The notes under the pieces are model-generated. The model was not told the origin of the DNA. It was given only the letters and a program-made list of their open reading frames with translations, and did no database searches. The position numbers and the translations under genes were made by a program. Of a stretch of 64,000 nt of DNA, positions 28,523-37,522 are shown piece by piece. Every line of letters starts with the position of its first letter. The stretch's first letter is position 1. Location: contig NZ_NQMO01000002.1 in assembly GCF_002257645.1 (NCBI RefSeq), positions 62,001 to 126,000 on the forward strand. The letters run 5' to 3'. The DNA is from Paenibacillus sp. XY044 (lineage in GTDB: Bacteria; Bacillota; Bacilli; Paenibacillales; Paenibacillaceae).

Positions 28523-29431
28523 CTACGAGACGGTTTCGTTTTTCTTGGTTGTCTTGCGGCGTTTCGGCTTGGGACCTTCGCCTGCAGCGGCTGCGGGTTC
28601 CGCCGGCTTGGCCTTGGCTTTGCCCCTGGCGGTCTTCTTGGCCGTACCCGGGTCGGTCGCGACGGGCTTGGCCGCTTCGATGCTGGCCTGCAGCGCGGCC
28701 ATCAAATCGATGACATTCGTCTCCTGCTTCGCCGGAGCGATCTTGATCTCTTCGCCGGCCACCTTGTGCTCAATCAGATCCAGCAGCCGTTCGCGATAGT
28801 CGTCCCCGTATTTTTTCGGCTCAAACGGTGTGGAGAGCTGCTCGATCAGCATTTGCGCCATGCCGAGCTCCTTATCGTTGACCTGGATATTTTCCGGCAG
28901 GTTCGGCACCTGGGAGACCGGGCGGATTTCGTCCGGGTAGAACATCGTTTCGATGGCAAGGCATTCATCCAGTACGCGGATCGCCGCGAGGCTGCTCTTG
29001 GAGCGGATGGAGATTTTGGCGATTCCGATCTTGCCGCTCTGCTGCATCGCCTCTTTCAGCAGCTGGTAAGCGTTGCCCCCAGCCTGATCCGGAGCGAGGT
29101 AATACGTCTTCTGGAAGTAGATCGGATCGATTTCGGACAGATCAACAAAGTCGAGGATCGCAATCGCCTTGTTAGCCTGCTCGGTAATCTGCTCCAGCTC
29201 TTCCTTTTCAAACAGGACGAATTTCCCCTTCTCGTATTCATACCCCTTCGCGATTTCCTCCCAGCCTACTTCCTCGTCGCAGACCGGGCATTTGCGGACA
29301 TAGGAGAGGGGGCTGCCGCACTCCTTATGGACGTACCTCATGGAAATATCTTTGTCCTCCGTGGCGGAGAACATTTTCACCGGGACGTGGACCAGGCCGA
29401 AGCTGATCGCTCCCTTCCAGACGGTATGCAT
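28523..29431 (-). CDS. ku: Ku protein for non-homologous end joining
   Basis: 302-residue homodimeric ring protein that binds DNA double-strand ends and recruits LigD. The N-terminus MHTVWKGAISFGLVHVPVKM is diagnostic, and CPVCDEEVGWEEIAKGYEYE follows. The last 55 residues are Lys/Ala/Pro-rich, a common DNA-binding tail of bacterial Ku. It heads the ku-ligase-polymerase operon. The promoter at 29462-29492 matches the forespore sigma-G pattern, which fits repair of spore DNA during germination. Confidence 0.96.
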   Translation of the reverse strand: MHTVWKGAISFGLVHVPVKMFSATEDKDISMRYVHKECGSPLSYVRKCPVCDEEVGWEEIAKGYEYEKGKFVLFEKEELEQITEQANKAIAILDFVDLSEIDPIYFQKTYYLAPDQAGGNAYQLLKEAMQQSGKIGIAKISIRSKSSLAAIRVLDECLAIETMFYPDEIRPVSQVPNLPENIQVNDKELGMAQMLIEQLSTPFEPKKYGDDYRERLLDLIEHKVAGEEIKIAPAKQETNVIDLMAALQASIEAAKPVATDPGTAKKTARGKAKAKPAEPAAAAGEGPKPKRRKTTKKNETVS

Positions 29432-29461
29432 TGTTATCGCTCCTTTAACGCTTTTTTCTAC

Positions 29462-29492
29462 TAGTATGGGGAAAATATCCCGTTTCTATAAG
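29462..29492 (-). promoter_or_regulatory. Sigma-G-type promoter of the NHEJ operon
   Basis: On the minus strand, CATACTA (29468-29462) matches the sigma-G -10 consensus exactly and CTTATA (29492-29487) matches TGTATA at four of six positions, with an 18-base spacer. It lies 31 bases before the ku start codon. Confidence 0.6.
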
Positions 29493-29522
29493 GCCAACCA
29501 CCGATTTGGCCCAGGGAAAAAA

Positions 29523-29553
29523 TGAATGGTTTCAACGACTGCAGGGCATATTG
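29523..29553 (+). promoter_or_regulatory. Possible sigma-G promoter of the acidic small protein gene
   Basis: TGAATG (29523-29528) and CATATTG (29547-29553), spaced by 18 bases, resemble the sigma-G elements TGAATA and CATACTA. It is divergent from the ku promoter and 43 bases before the GTG at 29596. Confidence 0.4.
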
Positions 29554-29595
29554 AACCCATGACAACATGCATATTGGAGCGAGGAGGGAGCAAGT

Positions 29596-29919
29596 GTGAA
29601 AGACAGACGACAGGACCCGGATGACGACAAGGAGCTGACACTGGAAGCCCTTGAAAATTACGAGGGGGCCAGAGACACGATCGAATCCGCAGATTACATC
29701 GATGCGGACGCCGTCAACTGGCATAACGTAACTTCGCCGGATGAGGATATTTCGCTGGATACCCATATGCTCGATATCGACCGGATGGTCAACGAGGGAT
29801 TGGGCGGCGGCAACATCACGGCCGATAACGGCTATATCGGGGCGAGCACGACCGACACGATGGTCGTTGAACCTGGTGCTATCGGTCCCGCCACAGAGGG
29901 AGATCCCGAAGAGGGCTGA
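29596..29919 (+). CDS. Acidic small protein, possibly spore-associated
   Basis: 107 residues, strongly acidic, starting MKDRRQDPDDDKELTLEAL and with a Gly/Asp/Thr-rich C-terminus. No membrane or signal segment. GTG start with GAGGAGGGAG upstream. I do not recognise the family with confidence. A sigma-G-like promoter and its place between ku and a spore protein gene suggest forespore expression; this is inference. Confidence 0.7.
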   Translation: MKDRRQDPDDDKELTLEALENYEGARDTIESADYIDADAVNWHNVTSPDEDISLDTHMLDIDRMVNEGLGGGNITADNGYIGASTTDTMVVEPGAIGPATEGDPEEG

Positions 29920-30067
29920 AAAGCCTGAGCATGCAAGCAAAGTGAAAGTATAGAAGGTTTTCAGAGCAGAGAGAGTTTTAGGTGAGAGCTATCTCTCTAG
30001 CAAAGAATGATAGATTTTGCGCACAAAGATAGCTTGCGATTCTATGACACAGGAGGCTGCAACCAAC

Positions 30068-30247
30068 ATGGATGCTCAGCGTGCATTGGATATTTATCAA
30101 GCAAAAGACACCATTCCCGTAAACCTGGAAGGGGTGCCGGTATGGATCGAAAAGGTGGATGTGGACAACGGGGTGGCCACGGTTCAGGTCGGGACCCGGC
30201 CTACCGACACCCAAACGGTGAATGTGGAACGTTTGAAAGAAGGATAA
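30068..30247 (+). CDS. sspH: H-type small acid-soluble spore protein
   Basis: 59 residues: MDAQRALDIYQAKDTIPVNL, then GVPVWIEKVDVDNGVATVQV and TQTVNVERLKEG. This matches SspH minor SASPs, made in the forespore and packed in the spore core. AGGAGG at 30051-30056 selects ATG 30068 over the upstream frame that starts at 30017. It marks the organism as a spore former. Confidence 0.93.
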   Translation: MDAQRALDIYQAKDTIPVNLEGVPVWIEKVDVDNGVATVQVGTRPTDTQTVNVERLKEG

Positions 30248-30330
30248 ATCTGATTTTTCGTCACCCTTATACGATGAGGTGAGGGAGAAGATGGACGTAA
30301 GCAAGCCGCTTCGGCTGCGGGGAGTACACC

Positions 30331-30357
30331 GCCGCCTGGCGGCTTTTTTGTGATCGC
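30331..30357 (+). terminator. Terminator after sspH
   Basis: GCCGCC pairs with GGCGGC around two bases, followed by seven T. A longer alternative stem starts at AAGCCGC near 30303. Confidence 0.7.
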
Positions 30358-30498
30358 TGCTGACGGAGCACGAATCCCGGCGTACCGCAAAAATCCCCGT
30401 ATTCATCTCCGCTGGGGATGAGGTACAATGAAACAGCAAGCCGCACATGCTTATCGGTTCGGAAAAGGGAGCGGGCGGCAGAGAGGAGCTGTGTACAT

Positions 30499-31308
30499 AT
30501 GGGGGGAAGTCCGGTGGTCGCTGCCGGCAGAACGGCGGAGGTGCTTGCCTATCAACCTGGCCAGGTGCTGAAGCTATACCGGGAAGGGATGCCGCGCGGC
30601 ATGGCGGAAGAGGAATATCAAATCAGCTTGAAGGTCTATAACACGGGAGTGACGACACCGCGTCCAATTCGGATCGTGGAGCACGGCACCCGCTTCGGCG
30701 TAGTCTATGAGCAGGCATCCGGCATGACCATGCTCCAGGCCATCTCCGTCAATCCGGACATGCTGCACGAAGAAGCAGCCCGGATGGCCAGGCTTCATCA
30801 GGAGCTGCACGCCCGGGACATATACGGTCTGCCGGAGCAGAAAGCGGTTCTGAAAAACCGCATTCAGCATTCGCCTTTCCTGGCGGAAGTGGAGAAGGAG
30901 CGGATTATTGCTTATCTGTTGCAGCTTCCGGAAGGATCCAAGTTGTGCCATGGGGATTTTCATCCGGACAACATCATCCTCGGAGAGCAGGAGTGGGTCA
31001 TTGACTGGATGACCGGCACGCGCGGCAATCCGGCCGGAGACGTCGCACGAACCGTGGTGCTGATTCAAATGGGCACCATGCCAGAAGGCACGCCGGAAGA
31101 GATCGTGAAGCAGTTTGCCCGGATGCGGGAGGAGATCGTCAAGGAGTACGCGCGGCACTACATTGGCAGCGGGAGCCTCAGCCAAGAAGAAGTGGATGCC
31201 TGGAGGCTGCCGATTGCGGCGGCCCGGCTGACGGAATGGATTCCCGACGCCGAGAAGGCGGGCTTGCTCGCTTTGGTTCGTGAGGCACTGGACGGATCTG
31301 TGGCGTGA
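30499..31308 (+). CDS. Aminoglycoside phosphotransferase-family protein
   Basis: 269 residues with a kinase-like fold. The catalytic loop is CHGDFHPDNIIL and the metal-binding part is VIDWMTGTRGNPAGDVART. Such proteins phosphorylate small molecules; true antibiotic resistance is not implied. GAGGAG at 30483-30488 fits the ATG at 30499; the frame is open further upstream but without a ribosome site. Confidence 0.88.
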   Translation: MGGSPVVAAGRTAEVLAYQPGQVLKLYREGMPRGMAEEEYQISLKVYNTGVTTPRPIRIVEHGTRFGVVYEQASGMTMLQAISVNPDMLHEEAARMARLHQELHARDIYGLPEQKAVLKNRIQHSPFLAEVEKERIIAYLLQLPEGSKLCHGDFHPDNIILGEQEWVIDWMTGTRGNPAGDVARTVVLIQMGTMPEGTPEEIVKQFARMREEIVKEYARHYIGSGSLSQEEVDAWRLPIAAARLTEWIPDAEKAGLLALVREALDGSVA

Positions 31309-31336
31309 CCGATTGGATAGAACGGCATACAGCAGC

Positions 31337-31370
31337 AAGGGCGGTTCCGGTTTCATCCGGACCGCCTTTT
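31337..31370. terminator. Terminator between convergent genes
   Basis: AAGGGCGGTTCCGG pairs with CCGGACCGCCTTTT around a 6-base loop. It serves the kinase-like gene and may stop the convergent acetyltransferase transcript. Confidence 0.75.
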
Positions 31371-31404
31371 CGTCATTTCTATGGAAGCTTGGAAGTGAAG
31401 GGGG

Positions 31405-31944
31405 CTACACCGCGTTCTGGAGCAGCAGGGAACCGGGGACGTCGATCCGGTAACCTTTGACCAGCGTCTCCCCATTGGCCGTATCGGTCTCATAGTGCCG
31501 CTGGAATCCGAGCTTCTCATACAGCTTCACGGCCGAGGCCATCATGTCGGAGGTATGAAGGTTCAGTGTTGTCGCTCCAAGCTCCAGCGTTCGGCGTGCC
31601 GCTTCCCGGATGAGAGCGGTGGCCACCCCGCGTCCCCTCGCGGAAGGATGAACGGCAAGGAGGCGGATGATCGGCGAGTGAATCCCCATCTCCGGATTGC
31701 CGTAGGCGGCTTCCGAGGAGAGGAACATCAGGACGCTGCCGATGATCCGGCCGTCGATTTCGGCAACGATTCGGGCATACGGAACATCCCCGTAGACGGA
31801 ATTCCGGATGGAATCCCGGTACTGCTCCCACCGGTCTTGGGGCATATCAAAGGCATACTGCTGGTAGGATTCCAGCATGACTTCGGCAATCAATTCGCGT
31901 TCGGAATCCTTGGCGTCCCGGAGGATCAATTCTTCTGGATTCAT
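31405..31944 (-). CDS. GNAT-family N-acetyltransferase
   Basis: 179 residues. The acetyl-CoA-binding loop is VHPSARGRGVATALIREA, followed by LNLHTSDMMASAVKLYEKLG, the standard GNAT motif A/B layout. AAAGGAGTG upstream chooses ATG 31944 over an open frame extending to 32052. It is divergent from the LysR gene that precedes the sulfur cluster, as ytmI is from ytlI in B. subtilis, so N-acetylation of S-substituted cysteines is a reasonable hypothesis, though the sequence alone does not prove the substrate. A TATACT at 31997-31992 is a good -10. Confidence 0.88.
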   Translation of the reverse strand: MNPEELILRDAKDSERELIAEVMLESYQQYAFDMPQDRWEQYRDSIRNSVYGDVPYARIVAEIDGRIIGSVLMFLSSEAAYGNPEMGIHSPIIRLLAVHPSARGRGVATALIREAARRTLELGATTLNLHTSDMMASAVKLYEKLGFQRHYETDTANGETLVKGYRIDVPGSLLLQNAV

Positions 31945-32287
31945 CGCTTTCACTCCTTTTGGAAGGGATTCAGGTGATTTGGTGTGAGCTAAGTATAGCA
32001 GGTAATACCTACTATTCGCATCGGAAAATAAAATAATTAATTTGCAAATCAAAAAAATCTATAAGGCGGTCAGGCACTCTCAAGCCGCAGGGGACGCAGC
32101 CAATATTACCGAAAAAGGGCGGTGCTCTACCCTTTTTTTGAGTTTCCCGGGCTCAACATAATCCAAATTAACGATTGACAATAATTTGCCAACTGCCTAA
32201 GATAAGGATAATTTATACCCTTTTTCAGGTTTAAAAACCACCTAAATTCATTGGAATAGTGAGTGATAAAACTTCGGGGGTGTTACC
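31945..32287. other. Divergent regulatory region between GNAT and LysR genes
   Basis: 343 bases without a gene. It contains copy A of the shared element, a hairpin-like stretch near 32112-32138 (AGGG / CCCT followed by seven T), a plus-strand promoter TTGACA (32175-32180), 17 bases, TAAGAT (32198-32203), and a small dyad ATTCATTGGAAT at 32246-32257 between promoter and LysR start. Confidence 0.55.
31992..32040. promoter_or_regulatory. Shared element, copy A (GNAT/LysR divergon)
   Basis: AGCAGGTAATACCTACTATT followed by CGCATCGGAAAATAAAATAA, bases 31998-32037. A very similar stretch occurs at 43987-44025 before the second half of the cluster. Here it lies just upstream of the -10 of the acetyltransferase gene, where an activator would bind. 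Confidence 0.55.
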
Positions 32288-33187
32288 TTGAACATCGAAA
32301 ACATTGAGGCTTTTGTGTACATCAATCATTACGGCAGCTTCAACAAGGCGGCGGATGTGCTGTTCCTGTCCCAGCCCACGGTCACCGCGCGTATTCAGTC
32401 GCTCGAACGCGAGCTCGATTGCCGGCTGTTCGACCGTCTGGGCAAACAGATCCACCTGACGGAAAAAGGCAAGCAGTTCCTCCCCTATGCCCAGCAAATT
32501 CTCCAGACCTACCAGAAGGGCAAGCATCACCTCCAATCCAAGCGGGCCATGCCCAACGAACTGCGGATCGGCAGCACGGTCTCCGTATCCAATTATTTAA
32601 TGCCCCATCTGCTGATGGGACTGACCCGGCGTTTTCCAGACATCAAATTTAAGCTCACCACGGCACCGACCGACGAGCTGACCGCCAAGCTGTCTAACGG
32701 GGAGCTCGATCTGGCCTTCGTACGCAAAATGATGAATCCGGCGTTCCAGTCCTATCCTTTTTACGAAGATCCCATTCGCCTGTATGTATACCCCGATCAT
32801 CGTCTCGCCACAGCCGGCCGGGCGTCCATCCGGGAAATCCGTCACGAGACGCTCGTGTTCTTCGAGTGCGGTTCCCTTGACTGGCTGCGGATTCACCGGG
32901 TGTTCGAAAGCCTGGACCAGCCGCCGAACATCGTATATCAGGTGGATAATTCCGAGACGGCCAAGAAACTGGTTCTGGAGCGGGCGGGTATCTGCTTTCT
33001 CCCTGGTCTCTGCGCAAGACAGGAGGAGGAGAAGGGTATCCTCGTTCCCGTGGACATCACCGAAACGGCGGGCGTCTCCCTGCAGACCAACCTGATTTCG
33101 CTCACCGGCGAAAACACGGATATCCTTGAGTTTCTGCTGGATTTGAAGCAGTCGTCCGTCCCATTAATGAATTACATGATCGGATAG
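32288..33187 (+). CDS. LysR-family regulator of the sulfur cluster (CysL/YtlI-like)
   Basis: 299 residues. The N-terminal winged helix is MNIENIEAFVYINHYGSFNK then AADVLFLSQPTVTARIQSLE, with a substrate-binding domain from about residue 90. Start is TTG after a GGGGG run; the standard LysR N-terminus supports it. It is divergent from the acetyltransferase and precedes the cystine-type importer, the same layout as YtlI (AscR) in B. subtilis, which senses O-acetylserine status and activates sulfur operons. The effector here is inferred. Confidence 0.9.
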   Translation: MNIENIEAFVYINHYGSFNKAADVLFLSQPTVTARIQSLERELDCRLFDRLGKQIHLTEKGKQFLPYAQQILQTYQKGKHHLQSKRAMPNELRIGSTVSVSNYLMPHLLMGLTRRFPDIKFKLTTAPTDELTAKLSNGELDLAFVRKMMNPAFQSYPFYEDPIRLYVYPDHRLATAGRASIREIRHETLVFFECGSLDWLRIHRVFESLDQPPNIVYQVDNSETAKKLVLERAGICFLPGLCARQEEEKGILVPVDITETAGVSLQTNLISLTGENTDILEFLLDLKQSSVPLMNYMIG

Positions 33188-33237
33188 AAAAACTCTATTA
33201 GACGCGTTATGCAAATCGCGGTAAAGTTAGTGACAAC

Positions 33238-33266
33238 ATAATTCTTACTAAGTCTATAGGAATTAT
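33238..33266. promoter_or_regulatory. Dyad operator in the promoter region of the importer operon
   Basis: ATAATTC (33238-33244) and GAATTAT (33260-33266) form a 7-base inverted repeat. A weak promoter GTGACA (33230-33235) and TCTATA (33253-33258) overlaps it. The half-site resembles the dyads reported for cysteine regulator CymR, from memory only. Confidence 0.4.
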
Positions 33267-33309
33267 CAATCAAGGGAAAAATGGGAGCCATTCGAAAGGG
33301 GATGAGGTC

Positions 33310-34143
33310 GTGAGAAAAACATTAGCAGTCGTTGCAGGGATCATGCTGGCAGGGGTGATTGCCGGGTGCGGATCCGGATCGAAGGGCGGGGAAACGTCCA
33401 CGGATACGGCGGCGAACGCCGCAGGAGGAGCCGTCAAAAAAATCGTCGTAGGCACAGGCACGGCCTTTCCGAAAATTTGCTTTATCGATGAGAACGGAAA
33501 GTTGACCGGCTTCGACGTAGAACTGGTGCGCGAGATCGACAAGCGCTTGCCGGACTACGAGTTCGATATACAGACGCAGGAATTTTCCAATCTGCTGCTC
33601 AGCCTGGAGACGAAAAAGATCGATTTCGTGGCCCATGAAATGGAGAAAAACCCGGAGCGGACGGAAAAGTACCTTTTTAACAAAGAACCGTACGCCCACT
33701 GGAGAAATAAAATCATCGTCGCCAAGGACAACGATTCGATCCATTCGCTGGACGACCTGAAAGGCAAAAAGGTATTGACCGGCGCAACAAGCGCGGAAGC
33801 TCAAATCCTTGAGAACTACAACAAGGAACATAACAATGCGATCCAGATCGTCTATCAAAACGGCGCCGCCAACGATACCGTGAATCAAATTACGACCGGC
33901 CGGGTGGACGCGACGATCGGAGCGGACTTCTCACTGCCGCTGATCGACCCGCAGGGCAAGCTGAAAGTGACCGGCGACGACCTGTCCGAGCATGACATTC
34001 TGTTTGTCTTCCGCAAGGACGATCCGGAAGAGCAGAAGCTGGCCGATGCGGTTGACGGGGCGATTAAGGAGCTGAAGCAGGACGGAACGCTTGGCAAGCT
34101 GAGCAAGGAATGGCTAGGCAGCGACTTTACGGCGGATAAATAG
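33310..34143 (+). CDS. Amino acid ABC transporter substrate-binding lipoprotein (cystine type)
   Basis: 277 residues. Lipoprotein signal with lipobox VIAGC; the mature protein is anchored outside the membrane. The family III solute-binding fold is seen in DENGKLTGFDVELVREIDKR and LDDLKGKKVLTGATSAE. GTG start follows AAAGGGGATGAGG. Together with the next three genes it matches the TcyJ/K-type cystine importer of B. subtilis. Ligand could be cystine, S-substituted or N-acetylated cysteine. Confidence 0.9.
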   Translation: MRKTLAVVAGIMLAGVIAGCGSGSKGGETSTDTAANAAGGAVKKIVVGTGTAFPKICFIDENGKLTGFDVELVREIDKRLPDYEFDIQTQEFSNLLLSLETKKIDFVAHEMEKNPERTEKYLFNKEPYAHWRNKIIVAKDNDSIHSLDDLKGKKVLTGATSAEAQILENYNKEHNNAIQIVYQNGAANDTVNQITTGRVDATIGADFSLPLIDPQGKLKVTGDDLSEHDILFVFRKDDPEEQKLADAVDGAIKELKQDGTLGKLSKEWLGSDFTADK

Positions 34144-34177
34144 TCCGGACTAAACCAGGAAGGGGGCAGGTTGTAAC

Positions 34178-34963
34178 ATGGGTGCACCGTTCGATTTCTC
34201 ATTTGTGCTCAGTTTTTTTCCGAAGCTGGCATCGACGCTGGGCATCACCTTGCTGATCGTCGCAGGTTCGCTGCTGGTGGGGATGCTTGTCGGTTTTCTG
34301 ATCGCCCTTCCCCGGCTTTACCGGATACCGGCGCTGCGGACGTTCTCCCAGGTGTACGTCTCGTTCTTTCGGGGAACGCCGATTCTGATCCAGCTGTTCC
34401 TGTTCTACTACGGACTGCCGGAAATCCTGAAGCTCATCGGCATCGACATGTCGAAAGCTCCGGTGCTTGTGTTTGTCATCCTGACGTACGGCCTTCACAC
34501 CGGGGCTTTCATGTCGGAGATGATCCGGGCATCGGTCATGGCGGTGGACCGGGGACAGCTCGAGGCGGCTTATGCAGTGGGGATGAAAGGCGGTCAGGCT
34601 TTTACCCGGATCGTTCTGCCCCAGGCGCTGGCGATCGCCGTCCCGGTGTTCTCGAACCTGGTGATCGCCCTGCTGAAGGATACGTCGCTGGCCTTTACGC
34701 TCGGGGTGATGGAGATGACGGGAAAAGCGCAGACGCTCGGTTCGGTCACCCAGCATTTTATTGAGTCCTACATCGCTTTGGCACTCATTTACCTGGTCGT
34801 CAGCTTTACGCTGGAGAAGCTGCTCAAGGCCCTGGAGGTCCGCCTCTTGCGGCATGAGCTTCCGGATACGCCGGCACGTACCGGCTTCCGGATTCAGAAG
34901 AAAGGGTCCTACCGGCGCGTGGTCGCAGGAATCGGAACGGAAAAAGGAGGCGCTGAGCTGTGA
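34178..34963 (+). CDS. Amino acid ABC transporter permease (TcyL/M-like)
   Basis: 261 residues of the HisM/GlnP permease family with five membrane helices. FFRGTPILIQLFLFYYGLP and GQLEAAYAVGMKGGQAFTRI (EAA loop contacting the ATPase) are diagnostic. It overlaps the second permease by 4 bases. It carries an unusual 35-residue polar C-terminal tail beyond the permease domain. Confidence 0.92.
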   Translation: MGAPFDFSFVLSFFPKLASTLGITLLIVAGSLLVGMLVGFLIALPRLYRIPALRTFSQVYVSFFRGTPILIQLFLFYYGLPEILKLIGIDMSKAPVLVFVILTYGLHTGAFMSEMIRASVMAVDRGQLEAAYAVGMKGGQAFTRIVLPQALAIAVPVFSNLVIALLKDTSLAFTLGVMEMTGKAQTLGSVTQHFIESYIALALIYLVVSFTLEKLLKALEVRLLRHELPDTPARTGFRIQKKGSYRRVVAGIGTEKGGAEL

Positions 34964-35670
34964 AAATCGACGTTTCGTTTATTTGGACCGCCTTTGTCCA
35001 CTTGCTGTCCGCCATACCTACCACCCTTCTCATTACCGCCGTCTCCGTGACGGCCGGTTTTATCATCGGACTGATTGGAGCCGTGGTGCGGATCTATAAA
35101 GTGCCGGTGCTCAGCCAAATCGCCACGGCCTATGTGACCTTTATCCGCGGCACGCCGATGCTTACGCACCTGCTGCTCATTTATTTCGGGCTGCCGGTCA
35201 TCGTTGATGCGGTATCCGCCGGTCTCGGCCTGGGCTTCAAATCCTCATCCATTCCAATGATCGGCTTTGCCTACATTTCCTTCTCCATCACAGCGGGAGC
35301 CTATATGTCCGAGGTGATCCGCTCCGGCCTGCTCGCCGTGAACCGCGGTCAGCTCGAAGCCGCCTATTCCATCGGCATGACGACGCCGCAGGCGCTGCGC
35401 CGCATCGTTCTGCCGCAGGCGCTGGCCGTCAGCCTGCCGAACCTGTCGAACTCGGTAATCGGGATGCTGCATGGTTCAACGCTCGCTTTTACCGTATCGG
35501 TCGTGGACATTAACGCCAAGGCGCAAATCGTGGCGTCGACCAACTGGAAGTTCTTCGAGGCCTACTTGGCCGCCGCAGCTATTTTCTGGGGGCTGACGCT
35601 CCTGATCGAAAGGCTGACGGCGCTGCTGGAGAAACGCATCAATCTGTACAATCGGGGTGGAGTGGCATGA
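34960..35670 (+). CDS. Amino acid ABC transporter permease, second subunit
   Basis: 236 residues, same family as its neighbour. [19 protein letters not shown] and [20 protein letters not shown] are the diagnostic motifs. GTG start with AAAGGAGG upstream, overlapping the preceding stop as GTGA; its own stop overlaps the ATPase start as ATGA. Two distinct permeases imply a heterodimeric channel. Confidence 0.92.
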   Translation: MKIDVSFIWTAFVHLLSAIPTTLLITAVSVTAGFIIGLIGAVVRIYKVPVLSQIATAYVTFIRGTPMLTHLLLIYFGLPVIVDAVSAGLGLGFKSSSIPMIGFAYISFSITAGAYMSEVIRSGLLAVNRGQLEAAYSIGMTTPQALRRIVLPQALAVSLPNLSNSVIGMLHGSTLAFTVSVVDINAKAQIVASTNWKFFEAYLAAAAIFWGLTLLIERLTALLEKRINLYNRGGVA

Positions 35671-36419
35671 TCAAGCTGACGAATATATCCAAGTCTTTCG
35701 GCCGGAACCCGGTGCTGAAATCGATTGATTTGACGGTAAATAAAGGGGAGGTCGTCGTGATTTTGGGGCCGAGCGGCTCCGGCAAAACGACGCTGCTGCG
35801 GTGCGTGAACTATCTGGAGAAGCCGAGCGGCGGGGAGATCGCCATCGGCGACTTCCGGCTAAACACGGAGCATGCGGTGAAGAAGGACATTCACGCGCTC
35901 CGGCAAAAAACGGCGATGGTGTTCCAGCAGTATAATCTGTTCAAGCATAAGACGGCGATCGAGAACGTGATGGAGGGCCTCGTCATCGTCAAAAAAATTC
36001 CGAAAGACGAAGCGCGCAAACGCAGCGCGGCGCTCCTGGAGAAGGTGGGACTGGCGAGTAAGCTGGACGCCTATCCGAGCCAACTGTCGGGCGGGCAGCA
36101 GCAGCGGGTCGGCATCGCCCGGGCGCTGGCCCTGGAACCGGAGGTCATCCTGTTCGACGAGCCGACATCGGCGCTTGATCCGGAGCTCGTGGGCGAGGTG
36201 CTCGAGGTCATCCGCAAAATCGCCAAAGAGGGCATCACGATGATCGTCGTGACGCACGAAATGGGCTTCGCCCGGGATGTGGCGAATCACGTCGTGTTCA
36301 TGGACGGGGGAGTCATCGTGGAGGAGGGGCCGCCAGCCCAGCTGTTTAACCATCCCCGCGAGGAACGGACCAAGCAGTTCCTGAAGCGGATCACGCCGGA
36401 ACTGAACTACAGCATTTAG
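35667..36419 (+). CDS. Amino acid ABC transporter ATP-binding protein (TcyN-like)
   Basis: 250 residues. Walker [12 protein letters not shown] at about 32-42, signature [15 protein letters not shown], Walker [21 protein letters not shown], and a switch His in [13 protein letters not shown], all typical of polar amino acid importers. It powers the permease pair just upstream. The next gene starts 13 bases later, so the importer is co-transcribed with the catabolic enzymes. Confidence 0.94.
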   Translation: MIKLTNISKSFGRNPVLKSIDLTVNKGEVVVILGPSGSGKTTLLRCVNYLEKPSGGEIAIGDFRLNTEHAVKKDIHALRQKTAMVFQQYNLFKHKTAIENVMEGLVIVKKIPKDEARKRSAALLEKVGLASKLDAYPSQLSGGQQQRVGIARALALEPEVILFDEPTSALDPELVGEVLEVIRKIAKEGITMIVVTHEMGFARDVANHVVFMDGGVIVEEGPPAQLFNHPREERTKQFLKRITPELNYSI

Positions 36420-36431
36420 GAGGAGAGCCAT

Positions 36432-37448
36432 ATGAGCATTACAATTAGCGTTTTGGATCAAAGCCCGATGTATCCCGGAGAGACTTCCGCGGAGGCGTTT
36501 GAGCATACGATACGGCTGGCCCAAAAATCTGAAGCGCTCGGGTTCCGGCGATTCTGGGTGTCGGAGCATCACGACTCCGACCACGTGGCGGGCTCTTCGC
36601 CGGAGGTGCTGATTTCCTACCTGTTGGCCAAGACCCAGACGATCCGTATCGGATCGGGAGGCGTCATGCTGCAGCATTACAGCCCGTATAAAGTGGCGGA
36701 GAACTTCAACGTGCTGGCCTCCCTGGCGCCGGGTCGGGTCGACCTCGGCATCGGCCGTGCGCCCGGAGGGCTGCCGCGGAGCACACAGGCGCTGCAGCGC
36801 GGAGCCGGGGATTCCGCTTCCCTGACGGATAAAATTGTGGAGCTCGGCAAGCATCTCCATAACCGTCTGGAAACGGATCATCCGCTGCACGGGCTGCGCG
36901 CCACTCCGCTGCCGGAGACAGCCCCGGAGCTGTATGTGCTGGGTGCCAGCGTAGGCAGCGCCGAAATCGCCGCCGGCCTGGGGCTGCCCTACGTATTCTC
37001 GCTGTTCATCAACGGGGATGAAGCGACCGCGCTGGCGGCCATCCGTGCCTATCGGGACGCGTTTGACGATTTGCACGGAACCCGGCCGCAGGTCATCGTG
37101 GCGCTGTCCGTCGTCGTAGCGGACAGCGAGGAAGAAGCGGCCGAGCTTGCCGGGTCCCACAAGCTGGTGAAGATTCACCTTGCCAGCGGCCGTACGCTGA
37201 CGGTCGGTACGCTGGAGCAGGCCGAGGAATTCGGCCGTCAGGCCAATGAGCCGTACACGGTCGAGGAGCACGAGCCGTCGGTGCTGAAGGGAACGAAGGA
37301 AACCGTCCGCGAAAAGCTGCTTGAGCTTCATCGGGCGTCGGGAATCGACGAGATCGTTGTGACGACCAACATCCAGCCTTTTGAAAAGAGGCTCCGTTCG
37401 TTTGAGCTGTTGGCGGAGGCGCTGGCCGAGGTACCGGCAGAGGCTTGA
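36432..37448 (+). CDS. LLM-class flavin monooxygenase (YtmO-like)
   Basis: 338-residue luciferase-like FMN-dependent enzyme, with RRFWVSEHHDSDHVAGSSPE, TIRIGSGGVMLQHYSPYKVA and PGRVDLGIGRAPGG. In B. subtilis the YtmO relative directly follows the tcyJKLMN importer, the same order as here. AGGAGGAG precedes the ATG. It is a paralogue of the protein at 4382. Expected role: flavin-dependent oxidation of a sulfur compound, with FMN reduced by a partner such as the reductase at 43220. Confidence 0.9.
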   Translation: MSITISVLDQSPMYPGETSAEAFEHTIRLAQKSEALGFRRFWVSEHHDSDHVAGSSPEVLISYLLAKTQTIRIGSGGVMLQHYSPYKVAENFNVLASLAPGRVDLGIGRAPGGLPRSTQALQRGAGDSASLTDKIVELGKHLHNRLETDHPLHGLRATPLPETAPELYVLGASVGSAEIAAGLGLPYVFSLFINGDEATALAAIRAYRDAFDDLHGTRPQVIVALSVVVADSEEEAAELAGSHKLVKIHLASGRTLTVGTLEQAEEFGRQANEPYTVEEHEPSVLKGTKETVREKLLELHRASGIDEIVVTTNIQPFEKRLRSFELLAEALAEVPAEA

Positions 37449-37522
37449 GGACGTGAACGGGACCGGGGCAGAAGGCGAACCCGCCTGAGTGCCCCTAGAC
37501 ACAGGTAAAGGAGGATGGCGAC

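Noticed and set aside
35859..37502. 547-codon minus-strand frame opposite the importer ATPase and YtmO-like genes
   Set aside because: Shadow of two well-supported genes.
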